Source: Gammaproteobacteria bacterium (lineage in GTDB: Bacteria > Pseudomonadota > Gammaproteobacteria > Chromatiales > Chromatiaceae). From it: DNA of 64,000 bases. The number at the start of each line of letters is the position of its first letter. The first letter of the stretch is position 1. The notes beneath the pieces are model-generated. The model was not told the DNA's origin. It saw only the letters and a list, made by a program, of their open reading frames with translations, and did no database searches. The stretch lies in NCBI GenBank assembly GCA_030065815.1, contig JASJCU010000013.1:1-64000 (forward strand), written 5' to 3'. This document shows positions 1 to 8,152 of this stretch, piece after piece. Made by a program: the position numbers and the translations under genes.

Positions 1-2757
1 CGCCTGGTCGGCGGCCAGAGCGCCGCCGCGACCGCCGATGCGGCCCCGGTGCTGCGCGTCGACATCGCACCCGAGGACGCGGTCCGCTGGGCACTGCACT
101 ACCCGGGCACCGTCGCTGTCGACGCGTCCGCGCACGGCGCACCGCTCGCCGACGCGCGCCGGCGCCTCGCCGTCGGCCGTTTCGCCGCCGCGCAGCGCGC
201 GATCGACGCGGCGCTCGCCGCGTCGCCGGGCGACGCCGATGCGCTGGCGCTCGGCGCGACGATCGCGCTCGCGCAGAACCGCCGCGCCGATGCCCGGCAG
301 CTGGCGCAGTCGGCAGTCGACAGCGCCGAGACGGCGAACGCGCTGCTCGCGCTGTCGTACGTGCAGCAGGCCGATTTCGATCTGCGCGCCGCTCGCCAGA
401 CCCTGCAGCGCGCCGTCGACCGGTATCCGCAGCAGGCCCTGCTGTGGTCGCGTCTCGCCGAGCTGCAGGCCGCGCTCGGCGACAGCGGCGCGGCACTGCA
501 GTCGGCGCAGCGCGCCGTCGCGATCGAGCCCGGGCTGTCGCGCACCCAGACCGTGCTCGGCTTCGCCCGGCTGCGCGGCACCGACCCGGGCGCGGCCGCC
601 GCGACCTTCGACGACGCGATCGCGCTGGACCCGGCCGACCCGCTGCCGCGCCTCGGCCGCGGGCTTGCCCAGATCCGCGCCGGCGACCTGCCCGGCGGTC
701 GCCGCGACATCGAGATCGCGGCCAGCCTCGATCCCGGCAATTCGCTGATCCGCAGCTACCTCGGCAAGGCGTACGCGGCCGAGGGGCGCATCGAACCGGC
801 GGCGACCGAACTGCAGCTGGCCAAAGACCTCGACCCGCGCGACCCGACGCCGTGGCTCTACGACGCGCTGATCCAGCGTGACGACTATCGCGAGATCGCA
901 GCGATTCGCAGCTTCGAACAGTCGGCCGCGCGCAACGACCAGCGCGCCGTGTTCCGCTCGCGCCTGCTGCTCGACGACGACCTGGCCAGCCGCAACGCGC
1001 TGATCGGCAACACCTACGCGGCCGTCGGGCTGCGCCAGCTCGGCCTGCGCCACGCCCACGCGGCGCTCGCCGCCAACCCCGGCAACGCGTCGGCGCACGG
1101 CCTGCTCGCCGACCTGCACCGCAACCAGCCGCGCCTCGGCATGGCGCGCCTCAGCGAGGCCCTGCAGGCGCGCATGCTGCAGCCGCTGTCGGCGCGGCCG
1201 CGGCGCGCGTCCGAACAGATCCGCGAACTCGACACCGGCGCCGGCGCGGCCGTGTTCGGCATCGGCGGCAACGATTTCTCGACGCTGTTCGCCGAGCGCG
1301 ACGCCAGGTTCGCGGTCTCGACCTACCTCGGCACGCACGACACCTTCGGCATCGAGCTCACGCATTCGCAGCTGTTCGACAACTTCAGCTACAGCGTCGG
1401 CTACTTCGACTACACCACCGACGGCTTCCGCACGGACGCCGACGTCGACCAGGACAGCCACTTTGTCAGCGGCCAGTGGCGCGTCGCCGACAACATCAGC
1501 CTGCTGTTCGAGCTGCGCAACCAGTCGCGCGAGCAGGGCGACCTGCGGCTCGGCATCGACCCGCGCGTCTCGCCCGACAGCGAGCGCCGGGAACTCGAAC
1601 ATGACGTCGTGCAGGTCGGCGTGCGCGCCGCGCTCGATGCGCGCACCCAGCTGCTGGCATCGCTGGCACTCAGCGATCGCGACGAGCGCAGGATCAGCGA
1701 AGAACTCCTCGGCACGCGTACTGTCGACGACGACCTCGACGGCCGACAGGTCGAGCTGCAGCTGCAGCACCGCCGCGACGGCGTGCACGCGATCGTCGGC
1801 GTCGCGCGGCGCGACGTCGACCGCGACTTCCGCAGCGTGCTCGAGTTTCCACCGATCCTGATCCCGCCGTTTCCGCCGATCGTGTTCCCACCGGCCATCT
1901 TCGAGGACGATGATTTCGTCCGTTCGACCAGCGCGTACCTGTACACGAGCTGGAACCCGACCGACGCGTTCACGGCGACCATCGGGGCCAGCCACGACAG
2001 CCACGACGACCCCAACGGCCCCAACGCCGGCGACCGCGTCGATTATTCGCGCACCAATCCCAAGGCCGGGATCCAGTGGCAGGTGCTGCCGGGCGCGACG
2101 GCGCGCGCCGTGTACGCCGAGACGACGAAACACCAGCTGGTCGCCGAGACAACCCTCGAACCGACCACGGTCGCCGGTTTCACGCAGTTCTACGACGACC
2201 CCGATCGCTCTTTCGCGAGGCTGCACGGCGTCGGCCTGGACCTGCGCGTCAACGAGTCGCTGTCTGCAGTGTTCGAGGCGACCAACCGCGAGGTGGACAC
2301 AGTCAATTCCGACAACGAGATCATCGAAAAACGCGTGCGCGTCGAGCTCGCGGCAATCCTCGGTGACCGCGTGACCGCGACCGTCGGCTATGAGCGCCGC
2401 AACGACGAGATCGCCGGCTTTCTGCCGTTCGACCTGCGCACCGACCTCGTGCCGCTGACCGTCAGCTACCGCGATCCGCGCGGCTACTTCGCCGATGCTC
2501 GCTGGACCGTGTTCGACCAGGACTGGAAGCCCGCCGGCGAGGCGACGATCGCGTCGAGTTTCCATGCCGTCGATATCGCCGGCGGGGTCCGCTGGGGTCG
2601 CAACCGCTACCAGATAGCGTTCGGCGTCAGTGACCTGCTCGACGACGTCGACGAGTATCGCGACGACCGGCGGCTGATCAACGACCAGCTCGCCGTAATC
2701 CGCCCGTTCGTGCCGGGCCGGACCTTTTGGGGTAGTATCCAGCTGGCGTGGGATTGA
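1..2757 (+). CDS. FecR-tail / TPR-repeat protein with C-terminal outer-membrane beta-barrel-like region; 5' truncated by window edge
   Basis: Frame +1 is open from base 1 (RLVGGQSAAATADAAPVLRVDIAPEDAVRWALHYPGTVAVD...), typical of the FecR-to-TPR boundary. TPR-like repeats follow (ALFxxAAxxFDDAIALDPADPLPRLGRGLA...). The C-terminal half alternates short strands and ends FWGSIQLAWD. Confidence 0.75.
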   Translation, partial: RLVGGQSAAATADAAPVLRVDIAPEDAVRWALHYPGTVAVDASAHGAPLADARRRLAVGRFAAAQRAIDAALAASPGDADALALGATIALAQNRRADARQLAQSAVDSAETANALLALSYVQQADFDLRAARQTLQRAVDRYPQQALLWSRLAELQAALGDSGAALQSAQRAVAIEPGLSRTQTVLGFARLRGTDPGAAAATFDDAIALDPADPLPRLGRGLAQIRAGDLPGGRRDIEIAASLDPGNSLIRSYLGKAYAAEGRIEPAATELQLAKDLDPRDPTPWLYDALIQRDDYREIAAIRSFEQSAARNDQRAVFRSRLLLDDDLASRNALIGNTYAAVGLRQLGLRHAHAALAANPGNASAHGLLADLHRNQPRLGMARLSEALQARMLQPLSARPRRASEQIRELDTGAGAAVFGIGGNDFSTLFAERDARFAVSTYLGTHDTFGIELTHSQLFDNFSYSVGYFDYTTDGFRTDADVDQDSHFVSGQWRVADNISLLFELRNQSREQGDLRLGIDPRVSPDSERRELEHDVVQVGVRAALDARTQLLASLALSDRDERRISEELLGTRTVDDDLDGRQVELQLQHRRDGVHAIVGVARRDVDRDFRSVLEFPPILIPPFPPIVFPPAIFEDDDFVRSTSAYLYTSWNPTDAFTATIGASHDSHDDPNGPNAGDRVDYSRTNPKAGIQWQVLPGATARAVYAETTKHQLVAETTLEPTTVAGFTQFYDDPDRSFARLHGVGLDLRVNESLSAVFEATNREVDTVNSDNEIIEKRVRVELAAILGDRVTATVGYERRNDEIAGFLPFDLRTDLVPLTVSYRDPRGYFADARWTVFDQDWKPAGEATIASSFHAVDIAGGVRWGRNRYQIAFGVSDLLDDVDEYRDDRRLINDQLAVIRPFVPGRTFWGSIQLAWD

Positions 2758-2856
2758 GTTCCGCGCCGCGGGATCGCGCCGGAAGATAGCCACCGCAATC
2801 CCGGCAACGTGCCGTGCGTTGACATAAGCATAAGGGCTATCCAGGGGAGAACAGCA

Positions 2857-3081
2857 ATGAACAGTGGCACCATCTTCATCGCCGGCATCGGCTTGATTTC
2901 GGTCGGTTACCTGACGGCGCTCGCGGTCGGGTCTTCGTTCATCGACGACGACTACCTGTGTATCTGCGATTCGGCCACGGGCGGACATGACGGCGCCGGC
3001 GCCACCATGGTGCCGATCACGAACCCAAACGGCGGTACCTGCCCGCACCCCAATCGCTTCAACAACCTGTTCTGCAACTGA
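2857..3081 (+). CDS. small membrane-anchored or exported Cys-containing hypothetical protein (74 aa)
   Basis: ATG at 2857 preceded by aggggaga; MNSGTIFIAGIGLISVGYLTALAVGSSF hydrophobic N-terminus followed by a 4-Cys tail. Confidence 0.5.
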   Translation: MNSGTIFIAGIGLISVGYLTALAVGSSFIDDDYLCICDSATGGHDGAGATMVPITNPNGGTCPHPNRFNNLFCN

Positions 3082-3156
3082 TTCGGTCGATCGGCATCCG
3101 CGGCAGCGCATCACGCTGGCCGCGGACCGTCGCCGGTAATCCCTGACTGCAACCGC

Positions 3157-5304
3157 CTAGCGGTCGGCGCGCTGCCGCTCCGCCAGCGCATCCAGGTACC
3201 AGGCCGCGACCGGGTCTGGTCGACCGCCCGACAGCGCGTCGCGAAAGGCTGCGGCCGCGCGCTCCCAGTCGCCGCGCTCGTACGCGAGGCGTCCCGCCTC
3301 GAACGCGTCGTCGTCTGAGGCCGCCGGACTTGGCGCGCCGTCGGCCCACGCGCTGGCCTCGTAGACGACGACCGGCGCGACCCGGCCCTTGACCGTGAAC
3401 TGGCCGACGTTGCGGGCGCGCAGCCGGTCGACGCCGCGCACGGTCTCGGCCGACAGCAGCATCCTTGTGCCGAGCTGCTTGCACAGCTGCTCGAGGCGCG
3501 ATGTCGTGTTGACGATGTCACCGACCGCGCGCTGCTCGTAGTGGTCCGCGGCGCCGACCGTGGCCAGCACCATGTCGCCACAGTGCACGCCGATACGCGT
3601 CGGCAGGCGCACGTCGTAGGCGTTCGCGTCGTTCCAGCGGTCGATGGCCGCGAGGATATCGGTGCCGGCGTTACAGGCGCGCTCACGGATGTCGGCATCG
3701 CCGTCGCGTGATGCCCAGAACGCCATCACCGAATCGCCCTTGATGTCCGACACCTCGCCGCCATGGCGGCGGATTTCGCCGATCACGACCGCGAGGTAGT
3801 CGTTGACCAGGTCGACCAGATCGTCTGGCGCGGTCTGCTCGGCGACGCTGGTGTAGCCCTCGGCATCGGTCACGAGGCAGACGCCGAACACGCGGCGGCG
3901 ATCCTGCAGCGGCCGGTGGCCCTCGGCGACCAGCCGCTTGACCAGCGGCCGTGGCAGGTAGTGGCCGAAGGTGCGCTCGATACGGGCGAGGTCGGCACGC
4001 GCGTCGCGGTGTTGCGCGAACGCCGCGGTCAGCAACAGCAACGGCCCGAGCAACAGCAGTGGCACGACGGTCGGCAGCCACAGGTACTGCGCGGCGAAGG
4101 CCTGTACCGCGACGTACAGGTACGCGACCGACAGCAGGCCGAGCAGCGGCAACGCGAACCACGGCCGCAGCACCGACACCAGCAGCGCGACCAGCACGCT
4201 CCAGGCGATCATGACCATGGCGACGACCGACAGGTCCGGCGGCCGCAGGCTGTTGCCGTCGAGCAGGTTGGCGAACGCGCTGGCGAGGATCTCGCTGCCG
4301 CTCAGGTCCATACCCGTCTCCGGGTCCGAGTACACGGTGCGGAACTCGTCGCGCAGCTGCCATTGCACCGGGCTCGATACGCCGACGAACACCGCCTTGC
4401 CGGCGAAGCGGGTGTGGCCGGCCGGCGTCTCGAGCAGCCGCAGGGCCTCGGCAAAGGGCACGGTGTCGATCGTCTGTGCCGGGCCGTAGAGATTCAGGTA
4501 GCGGCTGGTCGGCGTCGCGAGCGCGGCCCGCACGGACTCGAGCAGCGGTCGATCAGCGGCGGCCGGCGCACCCGACTGTGCCGCAAGGCGATCCTCGACG
4601 ACGGCGCGCAGGCCGGCGACGCCGTCGACCGACAGTGCCGGGTGCGCCGATCCGCGCCTGAGCGCAGCGGCATCGCCGAGCGCCGGCGCCGCAAAGTGCA
4701 ACAATGTCAGCAGCGGCAGCGATGCCACGCCGCCGGCGTTCTCGTCGAAGGTCCAGAAGCGGCTGACCCTGTCCGGCACCTTCGGCAGCGTGAACGGCCC
4801 GTACGCGGCGGCCGCGGCCGCGATCGCCGGGGCCGGCGGCGAGCGCTGCTGCAGTATCACCGGCAGCAGCCGGTCGGCCTGGGTCAGCGCACCCGGCTGG
4901 TCCTTGTCGAGGAATTCGAGCAGCACGACGTTGCCGGCCTGGCGTAACGCGGCGACGAGTTCCGGATCTTCGCTGTCACGGGGTTTGCGGAAATGCAGAT
5001 CGAACGTGACCGTCCGCGCACCGGCCTCGCCGAGGCCGCGGACCAGGCGCGCGTGCAGTTTGCGCGGCCAGCGCGTCGTGTCGTACGGCACACCCAGGCG
5101 GTCGGACGATGCCTTGTCGATCGCGACCAGCACGACCCCCGGCGGCGACGGCAGCGGACCGCGCAGCGCGAACAGCCAGTGCAGACCGAAGCGTTCCTCC
5201 GCGGCCCGTCCCCACGGCGACAGGTACAGCAGCACACCAACCACCGCACCGGCGACGGCCAACCGAACGACCCGTGCGACACGCTTGCTGGCGCCAGCCG
5301 CCAT
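3157..5304 (-). CDS. CHASE2 domain-containing class III adenylate/guanylate cyclase
   Basis: N-terminal TM, CHASE2-like region (VVLVAIDKASSDRLGVPYDTTRWPR...), three TM helices, then a class III cyclase domain (VTDAEGYTSVAEQ, GDSVMAFW, AVGDIVNTTSRLEQ). ATG at 5304 (MAAGASKRVAR). Confidence 0.88.
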   Translation of the reverse strand: MAAGASKRVARVVRLAVAGAVVGVLLYLSPWGRAAEERFGLHWLFALRGPLPSPPGVVLVAIDKASSDRLGVPYDTTRWPRKLHARLVRGLGEAGARTVTFDLHFRKPRDSEDPELVAALRQAGNVVLLEFLDKDQPGALTQADRLLPVILQQRSPPAPAIAAAAAAYGPFTLPKVPDRVSRFWTFDENAGGVASLPLLTLLHFAAPALGDAAALRRGSAHPALSVDGVAGLRAVVEDRLAAQSGAPAAADRPLLESVRAALATPTSRYLNLYGPAQTIDTVPFAEALRLLETPAGHTRFAGKAVFVGVSSPVQWQLRDEFRTVYSDPETGMDLSGSEILASAFANLLDGNSLRPPDLSVVAMVMIAWSVLVALLVSVLRPWFALPLLGLLSVAYLYVAVQAFAAQYLWLPTVVPLLLLGPLLLLTAAFAQHRDARADLARIERTFGHYLPRPLVKRLVAEGHRPLQDRRRVFGVCLVTDAEGYTSVAEQTAPDDLVDLVNDYLAVVIGEIRRHGGEVSDIKGDSVMAFWASRDGDADIRERACNAGTDILAAIDRWNDANAYDVRLPTRIGVHCGDMVLATVGAADHYEQRAVGDIVNTTSRLEQLCKQLGTRMLLSAETVRGVDRLRARNVGQFTVKGRVAPVVVYEASAWADGAPSPAASDDDAFEAGRLAYERGDWERAAAAFRDALSGGRPDPVAAWYLDALAERQRADR

Positions 5305-5409
5305 GCCACCCCCGTAGACGCCGCGCTGCCGCGGCCGATGCCGCAAGCATAGCGGCAACGTCGCCGGCCGGCACCCGCCGGGAGCGGCTGCCTTGAGGCT
5401 GCTCGGCGC

Positions 5410-5718
5410 TCAGTCGCAGTCGTCGTCGCCGGCGATGCTGCCGTCCGGTTGCGGGTACTGCGTGCGTACGAACATCATCGAGCCGATGCGCTCGAACTGC
5501 TGATCGAGCGCGCGATCGACATCGGCGACCGACAGCTGATCGTAGATCGTGACCCGGCCGCGTGCTTCGCGCTCACGCAGCGCCGCTGACGGCTCATGCA
5601 GCTGGACGAGGTAGCCGTCGACGACTGCGGGGTCGGCGGCCAGCGAATCCTGGAAGGTCAGGTTGGCGTAGATTCCGGCCAGTATGGCGGCCATTATGGC
5701 GATGTCCTTGATGGTCAT
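5410..5718 (-). CDS. small hypothetical protein with N-terminal TM helix (102 aa)
   Basis: ATG ORF MTIKDIAIMAAILAGIYANLTF... lying co-directionally between the crp-like gene and the cyclase gene. Confidence 0.5.
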   Translation of the reverse strand: MTIKDIAIMAAILAGIYANLTFQDSLAADPAVVDGYLVQLHEPSAALREREARGRVTIYDQLSVADVDRALDQQFERIGSMMFVRTQYPQPDGSIAGDDDCD

Positions 5719-5873
5719 GGCGGCTCTCCCCTAGCAATGCTCATCGGGCCCATCTGGCAACGGCGTTGCGCCAGGCGTGCTCCTAATGGAAAGACTAGGG
5801 ATGGCCGCTCGCGACCGGCGGGGAAAAATGGCCGACGGAACGTGAAGAATTCACGCTCGCGGCCGCGCGCCGA

Positions 5874-6515
5874 CTACCAGCGCGCCGGCAGTTTGCGATG
5901 GATGACGTAGCGTTTCTCGACGACGCTCAGATAGCCGCCGGCCTTCAAATCCTTGAGGATCTTGCTGACCATCTCGCGCGACGCACCGACATGATCGGCG
6001 ATCTGCTGGTGCGTGAGTTTGTGGGTGATGCGTTGACCGTCTTCTTCAACGCTGCTCTCGACCAGCACCTTGGCGATCCGCCCGTACACGTCGAGCAGCG
6101 CGAAATCGGTCACCGATTCGGTCAGTGCCTGGACCTGCATCGCCAGCGAGCGGATCAGGTTGAACGCGATGTTGGGGTGATCCTTGAGGCACTCGGCGAA
6201 CGAGTGCTTCGACAGTACCAGGAATTCGCTGTCGGTCAGGGTCATCACCGAGGCCGTGCGCGGGATCCCCGCTAGCAGGGCGAGCTCGCCGAGCACCGCG
6301 CCCGGCTCCTGCTCGCTGAGGATGATCTCCTTGCCCTTGTCGTTGGCGACATAGGCCTTGGCGTGACCGTCGAGCAGGATGTACAGCGCGTTGGCGTCGT
6401 CACCCTTCTCGATGATCACGGTGTTCTTTCGGTAGTGCTTGGTAACCGCGTGGCGCTCGATCGCGGCCAGTTCGTCGTCGGAGAGTCCGTCGAACAGATA
6501 AACGTCTCGCAGCAT
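5874..6515 (-). CDS. Crp/Fnr family transcriptional regulator
   Basis: cNMP-binding domain with phosphate-binding-cassette motif GELALLAGIPRTASV; C-terminal HTH (THQQIADHVGASREMVSKILKDLKAGGYL). Confidence 0.9.
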   Translation of the reverse strand: MLRDVYLFDGLSDDELAAIERHAVTKHYRKNTVIIEKGDDANALYILLDGHAKAYVANDKGKEIILSEQEPGAVLGELALLAGIPRTASVMTLTDSEFLVLSKHSFAECLKDHPNIAFNLIRSLAMQVQALTESVTDFALLDVYGRIAKVLVESSVEEDGQRITHKLTHQQIADHVGASREMVSKILKDLKAGGYLSVVEKRYVIHRKLPARW

Positions 6516-6585
6516 GTCTTTTCGTTATCGCGGTGGCGTACCAGCCGCAAGCATACCGGACAGACCGCCGGACGCGCCAACCCGC

Positions 6586-7830
6586 CTAGCCCACGTGGTT
6601 CGGCGGCTCGTGCGGCCGCCCCTTGCCGTAAGGCAGAAAGAAGCGGATGGACTTGTCGGTGTAGTCGCAGTAACCGCGCTGCTTCAGGCCGCCGAGGAAC
6701 GACAGCGCCTCGCTCTTGTCGGTGCCGGCGGCGGCCGCCAGCTCACCGGGCCCGGCGCGCAGTATGCTGCTGCCGTCCGGCTTGCGCACCAGCTTGGCCG
6801 ACGTCAGAAAGCCCTGCAGCGCGAACTCGAGGCGCTGCTCGGGCGAGCCGTAGGCCAGCAGCTTGGCGAACTCGTCGGTGCGTCGCAGCCGGTCGGAGAT
6901 GAAGCCGAGGACGATCTCGACACGCGCCGGGTTCTGGCGCAGGCCCTCCATGAAATCGTCGCGCCGCAGCACGATGACCTCGGTGTCGGTCGCCGCCGTC
7001 GCGCTCGCCGAGCGGGTCTTCTCGTCGATCAGCGCCATCTCGCCGAAGATCTCGCCAGGGCCGAGATGGGCGAACACCAGCTCGCGGTTGTCGACCGTGT
7101 TGGTCGTCGTGATGCGCACGCTGCCTTCGTCGATCACGTAACACTCGTCGGCCTCGTCGGCCTCACAGAATATCGTCTCACCGGCACGATAGACGATGCG
7201 CTGAAACTGGCTCGAGAAGCATTTCAACAACGCGACATTGTCGAGACGATCGCCGACGGTGCGCGCGTACAGCTCGGCGAACGTGCAGCGCATCGGGATC
7301 ACGTGGTCGCCGATTGCACCGACCCAGACCTTGTCGCCGACGGCGACGAAACCCGCGCGCTCGTACATCAGGCGGTTGGAGTGGTTGACGGCGACAAGGA
7401 CATGGGTGCCGCCCCAGGACTTGCCGACCGTCGCCGCAAGCTTGAACAGCGCGCGCACGACATCGCGGCGGCGCCGCCAGCCTTCGCGGACGGCGAGCAT
7501 GCCGGCGCTGCCGATGCGCGGCGGCTGCCCGGTCGCTGCCTGCCATTCCTGGTCGATCCGCGCACGTTCCGCCGTGAAATCGTACAGCTCGTCGGGCGGC
7601 AGCCCGCTGCCGGTATCCATCGTAACGCGCACGGTCGCGATCGGCTCGTCGCCATCGTAGGCAACCAGGTTGGCGGACTGCGGGTGGGCGTCGAAGCGAT
7701 CGACCAGGTGTGGATTCGCGGCGTCCTGACCGCCGTACTTGCCTTCCTCGTACGAGAAGATCTGGCGGCGGACGCGGAAGACATCGTCGAGCTCGCTGGC
7801 GGTCTCCGCGCGTTTCAGTCGTATTCCCAT
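6586..7830 (-). CDS. GNAT/FeeM-like acyltransferase fused to cyclic nucleotide-binding domain and Crp-like winged helix
   Basis: MGIRLKRAETASELDDVFRVRRQIF... acyltransferase-like N-terminus; cNBD motif GEIFGEMALIDEKTRSASA; C-terminal ELAAAAGTDKSEALSFLGGLKQRGYCDYTDKSIRFF resembling a Crp wHTH. ATG at 7830. Confidence 0.75.
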   Translation of the reverse strand: MGIRLKRAETASELDDVFRVRRQIFSYEEGKYGGQDAANPHLVDRFDAHPQSANLVAYDGDEPIATVRVTMDTGSGLPPDELYDFTAERARIDQEWQAATGQPPRIGSAGMLAVREGWRRRRDVVRALFKLAATVGKSWGGTHVLVAVNHSNRLMYERAGFVAVGDKVWVGAIGDHVIPMRCTFAELYARTVGDRLDNVALLKCFSSQFQRIVYRAGETIFCEADEADECYVIDEGSVRITTTNTVDNRELVFAHLGPGEIFGEMALIDEKTRSASATAATDTEVIVLRRDDFMEGLRQNPARVEIVLGFISDRLRRTDEFAKLLAYGSPEQRLEFALQGFLTSAKLVRKPDGSSILRAGPGELAAAAGTDKSEALSFLGGLKQRGYCDYTDKSIRFFLPYGKGRPHEPPNHVG

Positions 7831-8152
7831 GTTTCGAGGACCCGTTAGCTGCCGATCGGCCCGGACGTTGGGGCGTACCACCCGTACGCCGCGCACGTCG
7901 GGCGGGCGCGACCGTGAGCGCCGCGCTATTCTAATGAACAATAATCCTAGCACTCCCCCACGGACCTCCTGGAATCATGCGCCCCGACGTGACCGATTTC
8001 ATCAAAACGCCGCTGTTGGCATGCGCCGGCGCCGCCGACCCGTCGATCGCCCGGCTCGCCGCGGCCGCCTGCCGCCATGGCGGCCGCCGGCGCAGTCCGG
8101 GCGGCCGCGGCGGCGCGCCGCGACGCTGGCGGTGTCGCTATGGGCTTTCCCG

